Shown: one piece after another, positions 1-7,505 of the stretch
Layout: each line of letters begins with the position of its first letter
How positions within the stretch are numbered: the first letter of the stretch is position 1
Assembly: GCA_025356765.1 (NCBI GenBank)
Contig: JANXRO010000045.1
Coordinates: 1 to 14,004, forward strand
Reading direction: 5' to 3'
Source of the DNA: Hyphomicrobiales bacterium
GTDB taxonomy: Bacteria; Pseudomonadota; Alphaproteobacteria; Rhizobiales; Aestuariivirgaceae
Length of the DNA stretch: 14,004 nucleotides
Made by a program: the position numbers and the translations under genes
The notes under the pieces: model-generated
The model's input: only the letters and a program-made list of their open reading frames with translations
Databases searched by the model: none
Told to the model about the DNA's origin: nothing

Positions 1-39
1 AGCTTCCTCGGGTACTAAGGCCCGGGCTGCTATGGCGTG

Positions 40-63
40 GCCTTACTTTCTATCCTGTAAGGC
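40..63. repeat. 7-bp hairpin with a competing partner
   Basis: GCCTTAC (40-46) and GTAAGGC (57-63) form a perfect 7-bp stem around a 10-base loop. TAAGGCC at 16-22 is also perfectly complementary to GGCCTTA at 39-45, so the two folds exclude each other. The symmetry works on either strand. There is no run of T after the stem that would make it a clear terminator. Confidence 0.45.
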
Positions 64-97
64 GGACTGACAACTCACCTGATGCTTAATTCCTGTC

Positions 98-174
98 GCG
101 CGTGGGGAAACCCAACGCTTAATCATAGCCACTCTAAATAACAGTGGCAAACCGCGATGGATTAACCCACGCGC
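98..174. repeat. nested inverted repeats
   Basis: The outer arms GCGCGTGGG (98-106) and CCCACGCGC (166-174) are perfect 9-base complements. Inside them GCCACT (128-133) and AGTGGC (143-148) form a 6-bp stem with a 9-base loop. Together they could make a long stem with an internal hairpin, as in a small RNA or a protein-binding site. The function is unknown. Confidence 0.45.
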
Positions 175-237
175 TTCCCTTCTTCTTCCTTCGGTTTCGA
201 ATGACACGAAATCACCAAGCGAAGAGTCATGGGCTTT

Positions 238-1557
238 TTATCTTTTTGCAGCGCCACTCACAGCTGAAGGTGTCTCACCACTATGAAGCGCCAAAACATG
301 GCCCGCCAGATAAAGCGAGCCACAAACCAAAATACGTGCCTGCGGATAAAGCCGCGCTGCTTGCCCCAAAGCCAGTTCAAGCGTTGCGGCAGGCGCTGCC
401 TTCAACCCATTTTCCAAAGCGATGCGGCTTAGATCTTCCGCTGAAATGGCATTGGCCTCATCAGGAATGGCAAGCGTTACAACAAAATCGGCAAGGCCTT
501 TGAAATTCGCAATAAAAGCGCCCGGATGTTTGGTGTTGAGCATGCCCCAAATCATCACCAGATCACGTTTGGGCATGGCCTGCATGGCCCCAGCCAACAC
601 CACACCAGCTGGCCCATTATGCCCGCCATCAAGCCACAGCGCATTGCTTGGCGAAACAAAGGCCCGCAAATTTCCCTGGCCCAGATTCTGCAACCTTGCA
701 GGCCATGTCACCTTGCGCAAACCTGTCGCAATCGCTTCATCTGAAATGCGATCGTCCTTCAAAGCCCGAATGGCAGCAATGGCATTGCCCGCATTATCAA
801 TTTGATGCGGGCCTTGCAAAGCAGGCAGCGGCAAATCCAAGAGGCCATTCTCATCTTGAAACACCAACCGCCCATGCTGCGTGTAAGATTGCCAATCCTG
901 GTTGGCAATGTTCAAACGTGCCCCCACTTTCAAAGCAATCGCCTCAATCTCATCGCGCACTTCGGGTGCTTGTGCCCCCACAATGCCAATGCAGCCGCGT
1001 TTTAAAATACCAGCCTTTTCGCGGGCAATTTCTTCAATAGTATCGCCCAGATATTGTTGATGGTCCAAACCAATAGATGTGATCACGCAAACAGCCGGAT
1101 GATCAATCACATTGGTGGCATCAAGCCTGCCGCCCAAACCCACTTCGAGGATCAAATAATCCGCTGGCGTTCGCGCATAAGTCAAAAAAGCCGCAGCGGT
1201 GGTGATCTCAAAAAACGTAATGGGTTCAGCCCCGTTCACCGCCTCACATTCTTCCAGCAAAGCTGAAAGTGCGTCTTCAGAAATCAATTCACCAGCCACA
1301 CGAATGCGCTCATGGAAGCGCACCAAATGCGGCGATGTATAGGTGTGAACTTTCAGGCCAGCCGCTTCCAAAATAGCCAGCGTGATTGCCAAGGTTGAAC
1401 CCTTGCCATTGGTGCCCGCGATATGGATGACAGGCGGCAACTTCAACTCTGGGTGCCCCAGCTTGGCCAGAATAGAATGCATCCGATCCAAAGTCAGATC
1501 GATGATCTTGGGATGCAGGCTTAACAGCCGCATCAATATCGCATCGCTTCTGGCCAC
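238..1557 (-). CDS. folC: bifunctional folylpolyglutamate/dihydrofolate synthase
   Basis: A Mur-ligase-type enzyme of the cytoplasm that joins dihydropteroate to glutamate with ATP and then adds further glutamates to reduced folates. At 439 residues it has the usual family length. The ATP loop IAGTNGKGST is at 46-55, the folate-binding segment SPHLVRFHERI at about 75-85, the AREKAGI lysine region in the middle, and DGGHNGPAG marks the C-terminal ligase domain. The start is a GTG at 1557-1555 whose G is also the last base of the accD TAG stop, so translation is probably coupled to accD. An ATG eight codons further in is an alternative start but would remove conserved N-terminal sequence. It is the last gene of the long minus-strand operon and ends with TAA. 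The family assignment is firm; whether it carries both activities is inferred from the usual situation in bacteria. Confidence 0.95.
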   Translation of the reverse strand: MARSDAILMRLLSLHPKIIDLTLDRMHSILAKLGHPELKLPPVIHIAGTNGKGSTLAITLAILEAAGLKVHTYTSPHLVRFHERIRVAGELISEDALSALLEECEAVNGAEPITFFEITTAAAFLTYARTPADYLILEVGLGGRLDATNVIDHPAVCVITSIGLDHQQYLGDTIEEIAREKAGILKRGCIGIVGAQAPEVRDEIEAIALKVGARLNIANQDWQSYTQHGRLVFQDENGLLDLPLPALQGPHQIDNAGNAIAAIRALKDDRISDEAIATGLRKVTWPARLQNLGQGNLRAFVSPSNALWLDGGHNGPAGVVLAGAMQAMPKRDLVMIWGMLNTKHPGAFIANFKGLADFVVTLAIPDEANAISAEDLSRIALENGLKAAPAATLELALGQAARLYPQARILVCGSLYLAGHVLALHSGETPSAVSGAAKR

Positions 1558-2447
1558 TAGACGGGAACCAAAGCTCCGGTCATTTGCCGCGCTTCAGATT
1601 TGGCCAGCATGCGCGCAATGCGGCTGATTGTGGCCTTCAAATCATGGCGGTGCACCACTTGGTCAACCATGCCATGGTCCTTCAGATATTCTGAACGTTG
1701 AAACCCCGGCGGCAGTTTTTCTCTGATGGTTTGTTCAATCACGCGCTGGCCAGCAAAACCAATCTGCGCGTTAGGCTCAGCAAGGTGCACATCGCCCAAC
1801 ATGGCATAGGAAGCCGTAACGCCACCCGTTGTCGGGTTGGTCAAAACCACAATGTATGGCAGCTTGGCTTCGCGCAATTCCTGCACAGCAATGGTGGTGC
1901 GCGGCAATTGCATTAAAGACAAAATGCCTTCCTGCATACGCGCACCACCCGAAGCCACGAACATCACGAAGGGACAATTCTTTAATACAGCATGGCGCAT
2001 GGCCGCAATAATGGCATCCCCCGCTGCCATGCCAAGAGAGCCTCCAATAAAGCCCATGTCTTGAACAGCAATCACCATGTCTTGCGCGTTCACTTGGCCA
2101 AAGCCCGCCTGCACAGAATCTCCAACACCAGATTTGGCCTTGGCATCTTTCAGCCGATCAGCATAACGCTTCTCATCGCGAAATTTTAATGGGTCAGTTG
2201 CAGCAACAGGTGCCACAAGCTTTTCAAACAGGCCGCCATCAAACATCATGGAAAAGCGCATGTCAGCGGGCATGCGGTGATGGTGGTCAGAACCCGGAAA
2301 CACAAATTGATTGGCCTCCAGATCTTTATAAAAAACCATCTGGCCAGATTCAGGATCCTTGATCCACATATTCTCGGGCACTTCGCGCTTGGTAACACCA
2401 AGAAGATTGCGAATGCGCGGCCTGACGAAATTTTTAATCCAGTTCAT
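1557..2447 (-). CDS. accD: acetyl-CoA carboxylase carboxyltransferase subunit beta
   Basis: Beta half of the carboxyltransferase that moves CO2 from carboxybiotin to acetyl-CoA to give malonyl-CoA, the first step of fatty-acid synthesis; its partner AccA is not in the window. At 296 residues it is of normal size. The crotonase-like core shows GGSLGMAAGDAI, SGGARMQEGILSLMQ, TGGVTASYAMLGD and NAQIGFAGQRVI. The N-terminal zinc ribbon is degenerate: the four positions held by Cys in E. coli are here Asp31, Ser34, Phe50 and Ser53, so zinc is unlikely to bind. The start is ATG at 2447, three bases after the trpA stop, with a GGAG ribosome site overlapping the end of trpA. It ends with TAG, one base overlapping the GTG of folC. 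The trpA-accD-folC order is familiar in alphaproteobacteria. Confidence 0.95.
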   Translation of the reverse strand: MNWIKNFVRPRIRNLLGVTKREVPENMWIKDPESGQMVFYKDLEANQFVFPGSDHHHRMPADMRFSMMFDGGLFEKLVAPVAATDPLKFRDEKRYADRLKDAKAKSGVGDSVQAGFGQVNAQDMVIAVQDMGFIGGSLGMAAGDAIIAAMRHAVLKNCPFVMFVASGGARMQEGILSLMQLPRTTIAVQELREAKLPYIVVLTNPTTGGVTASYAMLGDVHLAEPNAQIGFAGQRVIEQTIREKLPPGFQRSEYLKDHGMVDQVVHRHDLKATISRIARMLAKSEARQMTGALVPV

Positions 2448-2450
2448 TGC

Positions 2451-3269
2451 TTAGCTCCTCACGCCCTTGGCAATTTCAGCAACCAGCTTATGCACGGCTG
2501 ATGGCGTTTTTGCGGTGGCCTTGCCTTGTTTGTTCAATGAATTTGCAACTGCCGAAACCAGCGCCGAACCAACCACAACACCATCAGCATCCTTGGTGAT
2601 CATCCGCGCTTGCTCAGCCGTTTTAACACCGAACCCCACACATATGGGAAGTGCGGTATGTTTGCGCAAACGATTCACATTGGCTTTGACAGATTTAAGG
2701 TCAGGCGCTTTGCTGCCGGTAATGCCAAGAACCGAAACATAATAAACAAAGCCAGACGTGTTTTCAAAAACTTTGGGTGCGCGTTCATCATCAGTTGTGG
2801 GCGTTGCCAAACGAATAAAATTCATGCCTGCCTTCATTGAGGGCAAACATAATTCATCATCTTCTTCTGGCGGCAGATCAACCACAATCAAACCATCTGC
2901 GCCTGCCTTGTTGGCGTCAACCAGAAATCTATCAACGCCATAAACATAAATGGGGTTATAATAGCCCATCAACACAATGGGTGTTGCATCATCACTGACA
3001 CGAAATTCTTTCACCATCTTCAAGGTTTTTTTCAGCGTCTGGCCATTGGCCAAAGCGCGAAGGCCGCCTGCCTGAATAACCGGCCCATCGGCCATGGGGT
3101 CGGTAAAGGGCACGCCAAGCTCAATAATATCAGCGCCGGCCTTGGGCAGACCTTTGATGATTTTCAGTGAAGTATCGTAATCGGGGTCACCTGCCGTTAC
3201 GAACGTAACAAGCGCAGCGCGGCCTTGGGCTTTCAGTTCAGCAAATCGCCGATCAATGCGCGTGCTCAC
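2451..3269 (-). CDS. trpA: tryptophan synthase alpha subunit
   Basis: Cleaves indole-3-glycerol phosphate to indole and glyceraldehyde 3-phosphate inside the alpha2beta2 tryptophan synthase complex; indole is channelled to TrpB. The TIM-barrel signature is clear: catalytic Glu50 in IELGVPFTDP and Asp61 in MADGP. The phosphate-binding end is also present (VGFGVKTAEQ and VVVGSALV). At 272 residues the length is standard. The start is GTG at 3269-3267, which overlaps the TGA stop of trpB by four bases (GTGA), matching the equal amounts of the two subunits that the complex needs. The alternative of a later ATG would remove the first strand. It ends with TAA three bases before accD. Confidence 0.96.
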   Translation of the reverse strand: MSTRIDRRFAELKAQGRAALVTFVTAGDPDYDTSLKIIKGLPKAGADIIELGVPFTDPMADGPVIQAGGLRALANGQTLKKTLKMVKEFRVSDDATPIVLMGYYNPIYVYGVDRFLVDANKAGADGLIVVDLPPEEDDELCLPSMKAGMNFIRLATPTTDDERAPKVFENTSGFVYYVSVLGITGSKAPDLKSVKANVNRLRKHTALPICVGFGVKTAEQARMITKDADGVVVGSALVSAVANSLNKQGKATAKTPSAVHKLVAEIAKGVRS

Positions 3270-4480
3270 AGTTTTACACCCAAAATATCAGCCACAGTGA
3301 AAATGTCTTTGTCGCCACGCCCACACATATTCATCACCATCAAATGATCTTTCGGAAGTTTGGGCGCAATTTTCATCACATGGGCCAAAGCATGTGAAGG
3401 TTCTAAAGCTGGAATAATGCCTTCAAGTTTGCAACACAGCTGAAAGGCTTCCAAAGCTTCCTTGTCGGTGGCAGACACATATTCAACCCGCTTCATATCG
3501 TGCAGCCAAGCATGTTCGGGGCCAATGCCCGGATAATCCAAGCCTGCCGAAATGGAATGGCCTTCGGTAATTTGACCATCATCATCCATCAACAAATAGG
3601 TTCTGTTGCCGTGTAAAATGCCAGGCTTGCCACCAGCAATGGAGGCCGCGTGTTTTTTCTTCAAGCCATAGCCTGCCGCTTCCACGCCAATAATTTTAAC
3701 ATCCTTGTCATCAAGAAACGGATGGAAAAGCCCCATGGCGTTAGATCCGCCTCCAATGGCCGCCACAAGTGAATCGGGCAAACGGCCTTCACGCTTTAAC
3801 ATTTGTTCCCGCGTTTCACGGCCAATCACAGATTGAAAATCCCGCACCATTTCAGGATAGGGGGCAGGGCCAGCCACAGTGCCGATGCAATAGAACGTGT
3901 CTTCCACATTGGCCACCCAATCACGAAGCGCTTCATTCAAAGCATCTTTCAAGGTGCGCGAACCAGATTTGGCCGGAACCACAGTGGCCCCCAAAAGCTT
4001 CATGCGAAACACATTGGGCATTTGGCGGGCAATATCAACTTCGCCCATATAAATAATACATTCTAAACCAAAGCGCGCGCAGGCCGTGGCCGTGGCCACG
4101 CCATGTTGGCCAGCCCCCGTTTCGGCAATGATGCGCTTTTTGCCCATGCGGCGCGCCAATAAAATCTGGCCCATCACATTGTTGATTTTATGCGCGCCTG
4201 TGTGATTAAGCTCATCACGCTTCAAATAAATCTTGGCGCCGCCCAAATGTTCGGTCAACCGTTCGGCAAAATAAAGCGGCGAAGGGCGGCTCACATAATG
4301 TTCCAGAAAATCATCAAGCTCAGCTTGGAATGAAGGGTCGGCCTTGGCATCTTTATAGGCTTGTTCCAATTGCAAGATCAGCGGCATTAAAGTTTCAGCC
4401 ACAAAGCGGCCGCCGTAAATGCCAAAAAGCCCGCGTTCATCTGGGCCCGTGCGATAAGAATTAGGAACAGTGTTTGTCAT
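3266..4480 (-). CDS. trpB: tryptophan synthase beta subunit
   Basis: PLP enzyme that condenses indole with L-serine to form tryptophan; partner of TrpA. Its 404 residues match the trpB1 class. The PLP lysine is Lys98 in HTGAHKINN, the catalytic Glu120 lies in AETGAGQHG, and the phosphate-binding loop GGGSNAMG is at 243-250. The GRGDKD motif near the C-terminus is present. The start is ATG at 4480, preceded by a GAGG ribosome site six bases upstream in the 26-base gap after trpF. All expected motifs are intact, so the last two steps of tryptophan synthesis appear functional even though aroA, earlier in the same overall pathway, is interrupted in this window. Confidence 0.97.
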   Translation of the reverse strand: MTNTVPNSYRTGPDERGLFGIYGGRFVAETLMPLILQLEQAYKDAKADPSFQAELDDFLEHYVSRPSPLYFAERLTEHLGGAKIYLKRDELNHTGAHKINNVMGQILLARRMGKKRIIAETGAGQHGVATATACARFGLECIIYMGEVDIARQMPNVFRMKLLGATVVPAKSGSRTLKDALNEALRDWVANVEDTFYCIGTVAGPAPYPEMVRDFQSVIGRETREQMLKREGRLPDSLVAAIGGGSNAMGLFHPFLDDKDVKIIGVEAAGYGLKKKHAASIAGGKPGILHGNRTYLLMDDDGQITEGHSISAGLDYPGIGPEHAWLHDMKRVEYVSATDKEALEAFQLCCKLEGIIPALEPSHALAHVMKIAPKLPKDHLMVMNMCGRGDKDIFTVADILGVKL

Positions 4481-4506
4481 TCAGAACCTCGTTAACATTC
4501 TAGGTT

Positions 4507-5148
4507 TTAGGCGCTTTTAGCGGCCTTGATAAATTTGGCAATAAGCGTTGCGTCTTTCACGCCGGGGGATGATTCAACGCCTGATGATACATCCACAATC
4601 GGTGCTCTGGTCATGGCAATGGCCTTTGCAACATTATCAGGTGTAAGGCCGCCCGAGAGCATGAACTGGCCTTGCGCGTTGGCCAATAGGTTCCAATCAA
4701 AACTCAAGCCGTTGCCGCCGGGAAGTGCGTTTACCAAAGTTTCAGGGGCCTTGGAATCATATAGCATCAAGCTTGCAATGCCGCGGTAAGCTTGGGCTGA
4801 AGCAATGTCAGAAGCATCTTTCACTTTGATGGCTTTGATCACGGCGGTGTTTGTTAGCTTAACAATTTCTGCCACCCGTGCTGGGCGCTCTTCGCCATGG
4901 GCCTGAAAATAATGCGGCTGAACTTCACGGGAAATCGCTTTCAATTCTTCATCAGAGGCATCAACCACCAAGGCCACAATCTTGGCTTTGCCCCGCGCTT
5001 GGTCTGCCAATTTTGAAGCAGCGGCGATTGAAACATTACGCGGGCTTCTGGCGAAAAAAACCAAGCCCACCATATCGGCACCGTCGTCCAGCGCTGCCGT
5101 CATGGTATCGGCTGTTGAAAGACCACAGATTTTAACTTGGATGGTCAT
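4507..5148 (-). CDS. trpF: phosphoribosylanthranilate isomerase
   Basis: Catalyses the Amadori rearrangement of N-(5'-phosphoribosyl)anthranilate to CdRP, the third step of tryptophan synthesis after chorismate. The single-domain TIM barrel of 213 residues shows the general-base Cys8 in KICGLS, the FFARSPRNVS segment at 31-40, the acid Asp131 in MLYDSKAPE, and the phosphate loops LSGGLTPDNV and VDVSSGVESSPGVKD. Its ATG overlaps the TGA of pyrF by four bases (ATGA), so the two are probably coupled. No trpC, trpD or trpE is present, so those genes must lie elsewhere, as is common in alphaproteobacteria where the pathway is split. Confidence 0.95.
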   Translation of the reverse strand: MTIQVKICGLSTADTMTAALDDGADMVGLVFFARSPRNVSIAAASKLADQARGKAKIVALVVDASDEELKAISREVQPHYFQAHGEERPARVAEIVKLTNTAVIKAIKVKDASDIASAQAYRGIASLMLYDSKAPETLVNALPGGNGLSFDWNLLANAQGQFMLSGGLTPDNVAKAIAMTRAPIVDVSSGVESSPGVKDATLIAKFIKAAKSA

Positions 5149-5834
5149 TGCAAACTCAACAAAATATCTGCGGCAGCTTTTGCCGGATCGGCAGCCCCCG
5201 TGATGGCGCGGCCAATCACCAAAATATCAGCGCCTGCATCGATAGCAGCCTTCGGCGTGGCCACGCGCTTTTGATCATGGCTTGCAGCATCAGCGGGGCG
5301 AATGCCCGGAACCACTGTGAGGAAGTTGCGCGGCAGCGACGTTCGGATCGCCGCCAAGTCCAAGGGGCTGCAAACAACGCCATCAAGCCCAGCTTCATGG
5401 GTAAGTTTCGCCAAGTTCAAAGCGTGTTGATCAGTGTTGCGCGTGTCAAACCCAGCGGCCCAGATGTTTTCGTTTGAGAGTGATGTAAGAATAGTCACCG
5501 CAATCAATTTGGTTTTGCCGGTTACCACTTCACGCGCCGCTTTCATCATATCAAGCCCGCCCGTGGCGTGAATGTTGGTGATCGCAGGCTCCAAACGCAA
5601 CAAAGCTTTCAACCCTTGTGCCACGGTGTTTGGAATATCATGCAGTTTCAAATCCAGAAAAATCGGCATTCCTGTTGCAGCAATCGCTTCATAACCTTGT
5701 GTTCCATGAGCATAAAAAAATTCCATGCCAATTTTCATCATGCCAACATGACCGTGCAACATTTTTGCTAAAGCAACAGCGCGCAAAAGTTCTGGCGTAT
5801 CGAGGGCAACACAAATGGGATTGGTTTTGGTCAT
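5145..5834 (-). CDS. pyrF: orotidine 5'-phosphate decarboxylase
   Basis: Last step of UMP synthesis: decarboxylates OMP without a cofactor. The 229-residue TIM barrel carries the diagnostic catalytic tetrad segment FLDLKLHDIPNT, with Asp61, Lys63 and Asp66, plus VALDTPE at the N-terminus, VVPGIRPA in the middle and ADILVIGRAIT near the end for phosphate binding. The start is ATG at 5834 with AGGA eight bases upstream, 24 bases after the stop of the cyclodeaminase-like gene. It ends in the ATGA overlap with trpF. Placing pyrimidine synthesis next to trpF groups two phosphoribosyl-linked pathways that both draw on PRPP; any shared control is an inference. Confidence 0.95.
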   Translation of the reverse strand: MTKTNPICVALDTPELLRAVALAKMLHGHVGMMKIGMEFFYAHGTQGYEAIAATGMPIFLDLKLHDIPNTVAQGLKALLRLEPAITNIHATGGLDMMKAAREVVTGKTKLIAVTILTSLSNENIWAAGFDTRNTDQHALNLAKLTHEAGLDGVVCSPLDLAAIRTSLPRNFLTVVPGIRPADAASHDQKRVATPKAAIDAGADILVIGRAITGAADPAKAAADILLSLQ

Positions 5835-5858
5835 ACCAAAGTTCCTAGCGGCAAACCT

Positions 5859-6761
5859 TCAGAAGCGCAAATAGGCCATCGCCGCAGCGGCCAAATCTTC
5901 CAGCGCGGTGCCGCAGGATTTAAAAAGCGTGATTTCCGCATCGGTCTTCCGGCCGATCATGGTGCCACTGCAAAGCTGGCGCAAGTCGCCTTGAATATCT
6001 GTAAATTTGAAATGGCCCTCGGCTTCTGCTTGGATAAGGTCGCCGGCTTCGTCAGCGGCCCCTTCTCGGGTGTCGACATAAACTCGCGCTATCCCAACAG
6101 CGGCACCATCCGTTTCGCGCATGGCGGGCTTATAAGCCCCAGCCAGATCAATATGAGTTCCGGGTTTCACCCAAGCGCCTTTAATAATTGCTTCGGTGGA
6201 ATTGGTTATTCCAGAAATAATATCCGCCTCGCCCACAGCCGCTGGCAAATCATTCACAATTTCTGCACCCAACGCAGAAGCCAAGGCTTTGGCCTTTTCA
6301 GGGTTGCGATTGTAGATCATCACGCGTTTTATATTTCTCACGCTGGCGTGCGCTGCTGCAAAATGTGGGGCCAAGGCACCTGCACCAACAAGCAACAACG
6401 TTGAAGCATCTTTGCGCGCCAAATAATCGGCGGCCAAGGCTGATGCAGCTGCAGTGCGGCGGCGCGTAAGTTCAGTTCCGTCCATCACGGCAACAGGCGC
6501 ACCTGTGGCATTGTCGATCAACAAGTAAGAACCCTGCACGGTGGAAAGCCCAAGGCTTGCGTTATCAGATTTCACGGTTACAGTTTTGATGCCAGTGAAC
6601 GCTGCGTTCCATGCAGGCATTAAAAGCAAAGTTGTAACAGCACTGGTGTCATGCACTACGCGAAGGGGCGTTATGACTGAACTTTTAAAACCCTCGCGCA
6701 ATGCTTCGACGAAATCAGCATATGAAATCTGAGCCAGCTGTTCGGCCGAGATAATTTTCAC
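5859..6761 (-). CDS. ornithine cyclodeaminase / mu-crystallin family protein
   Basis: A 300-residue NAD(P)-dependent enzyme of the ornithine cyclodeaminase superfamily. It shows the substrate-binding motif GTELTRRRTAAASALA at 95-110, the Rossmann nucleotide site LLLVGAGALAPH at about 123-133, and the HIDLAGAYKPAMRE segment that carries the conserved acidic residue. The family includes true ornithine cyclodeaminase, alanine dehydrogenase and the ketimine reductases for 1-pyrroline-2-carboxylate. The GAGALAP form of the nucleotide site reminds me of the last of these, but the substrate cannot be fixed from sequence alone. The start is GTG at 6761-6759, overlapping the lapA stop by four bases (GTGA). 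It is an unusual guest between lapA and the pyrF-trp genes; I do not recall it in the usual rhizobial order. Confidence 0.85.
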   Translation of the reverse strand: MKIISAEQLAQISYADFVEALREGFKSSVITPLRVVHDTSAVTTLLLMPAWNAAFTGIKTVTVKSDNASLGLSTVQGSYLLIDNATGAPVAVMDGTELTRRRTAAASALAADYLARKDASTLLLVGAGALAPHFAAAHASVRNIKRVMIYNRNPEKAKALASALGAEIVNDLPAAVGEADIISGITNSTEAIIKGAWVKPGTHIDLAGAYKPAMRETDGAAVGIARVYVDTREGAADEAGDLIQAEAEGHFKFTDIQGDLRQLCSGTMIGRKTDAEITLFKSCGTALEDLAAAAMAYLRF

Positions 6762-7105
6762 GGCATGATGCCGGGCAGAGGGGCCAACATTTGCGCTTCA
6801 ATATGTTCAGGGCTCAATTTTGCTGTGGCCATTTCATTCTGCAATTTTGCAATTTCACGAGCCCGCTCTCGCGATAATTTACGGTGCTTGCCTTGTGCCA
6901 CCCAGCACGAAACCCAGCCCACCAAAATGCCAATAAAAGCACCAACAAAAAACAACAGCCACAAAGGCAATTCAAGCGATACCGCAGGCGTTGCTTGATT
7001 GAACGGATCCAGTGAAAGCTGCGTCCAACGACGGTTTGCAATCGCAAAGCCAATCACCACGATGAAAATCGGGAGTCCAATCAACCATCGCAAAATGCGG
7101 CGCAA
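6758..7105 (-). CDS. LapA/DUF1049-type inner membrane protein
   Basis: A small integral membrane protein of 115 residues with two hydrophobic segments, about 6-24 and 45-69, joined by a short loop, then a charged, probably coiled-coil tail (RERAREIAKLQNEM). This is the architecture of the LapA (lipopolysaccharide assembly protein A) domain family, and a gene of this kind next to ihfB is typical of proteobacteria. The start is a TTG at 7105-7103: the frame is closed just upstream by the ihfB TAA, no ATG or GTG fits, and AAGG lies eight bases ahead with good spacing. It overlaps the next gene by four bases. Its exact role in alphaproteobacteria is not established by anything visible here. Confidence 0.85.
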   Translation of the reverse strand: MRRILRWLIGLPIFIVVIGFAIANRRWTQLSLDPFNQATPAVSLELPLWLLFFVGAFIGILVGWVSCWVAQGKHRKLSRERAREIAKLQNEMATAKLSPEHIEAQMLAPLPGIMP

Positions 7106-7108
7106 GAC

Positions 7109-7393
7109 TTAAGCCTTGTCGTTCAAACGCAGGCGCAGTTCTTTGCCCGTTTTAAAAAACGGCACGCGCTTTTCAGTGACATCCACCGCTTCACCGGTGC
7201 GCGGGTTGCGGCCAAGCCTGGCGTTTCGCTCTTTCACTGAAAAAGCCCCAAAGCCGCGCAATTCAACCCGCGATCCGCCCTTCATGGCATCGATCACTTC
7301 ATCAAAAACACGATTAACGATACGCTCAACATCGCGGTGGTAGAGATGCGGATTTTTATCAGCAATTTTTTGCACAAGTTCAGATTTGATCAT
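7109..7393 (-). CDS. ihfB: integration host factor beta subunit
   Basis: A DNA-bending nucleoid protein that works as a heterodimer with IhfA, used in transcription, replication, recombination and phage or element integration. At 94 residues it has the standard length. The DNA-inserting arm RNPRTGEAVDV carries Pro64, and the C-terminal VPFFKTGKELRLRLN is a family hallmark. The N-terminal MIKSELVQKIA helix fixes the ATG at 7393, though no clear ribosome site precedes it. It is the first gene of the long minus-strand operon; a plausible promoter lies upstream. Confusion with HU is possible in principle, but the RNPRTGE arm with KRVPFFKTGKEL supports IHF-beta. Confidence 0.95.
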   Translation of the reverse strand: MIKSELVQKIADKNPHLYHRDVERIVNRVFDEVIDAMKGGSRVELRGFGAFSVKERNARLGRNPRTGEAVDVTEKRVPFFKTGKELRLRLNDKA

Positions 7394-7423
7394 GATTCAA
7401 ACGCCAATGAGTTAACAATATTC

Positions 7424-7453
7424 ATAGCTTAAACTTTGAAACGCAAAGGTCAA
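7424..7453 (-). promoter_or_regulatory. possible ihfB operon promoter
   Basis: On the minus strand TTGACC (7453-7448) resembles a -35 box and AGCTAT (7429-7424) is a possible -10 box with an 18-base spacer, about 30 bases before the ihfB ATG. It lies between the rpsA terminator and ihfB, where the operon promoter should be. The -10 match is weak. Confidence 0.35.
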
Positions 7454-7474
7454 GATGAGAGCGCGTCCAAGAAG

Positions 7475-7500
7475 AAGGGCCGGATTTTCATCCGGCCCTT
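7475..7500 (-). terminator. rho-independent terminator of rpsA
   Basis: AAGGGCCGGA (7475-7484) and TCCGGCCCTT (7491-7500) form a perfect 10-bp GC-rich stem around a 6-base loop, five bases past the rpsA stop. On the minus strand it is followed by CTTCTTCTT, a modest pyrimidine tail. On the plus strand the tail is TTATTTTACTTTT, so it may work in both directions. Confidence 0.8.
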
Positions 7501-7505
7501 TTATT

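Larger units (their letters stand above)
1..237. other. gene-free left edge with several inverted repeats
   Basis: No convincing coding frame was found here on either strand; the longest frames have no recognisable protein. What can be seen is structure. GCCTTAC at 40-46 pairs with GTAAGGC at 57-63, while TAAGGCC at 16-22 can instead pair with GGCCTTA at 39-45, so two hairpins compete for the same middle segment. A 9-base perfect inverted repeat (98-106 with 166-174) encloses a smaller one (GCCACT 128-133 with AGTGGC 143-148). The segment lies just downstream of folC, and folC has no strong terminator of its own. It may be a structured RNA, an operon-end processing region, or the leader of a gene off the left edge. 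I compared it from memory with 6S, SRP, RNase P and tmRNA and recognised none. Confidence 0.4.

Noticed and set aside
1..237. A 119-residue plus-strand frame starting at 144, as a gene convergent with folC
   Set aside because: Most of it lies opposite the folC C-terminus, the start lacks a ribosome site and the protein has no recognisable features.
4481..4506. A trp attenuator or leader peptide ahead of trpB or trpF
   Set aside because: The gap before trpB is 26 bases and trpF overlaps pyrF; no Trp-rich small frame or terminator stem fits.
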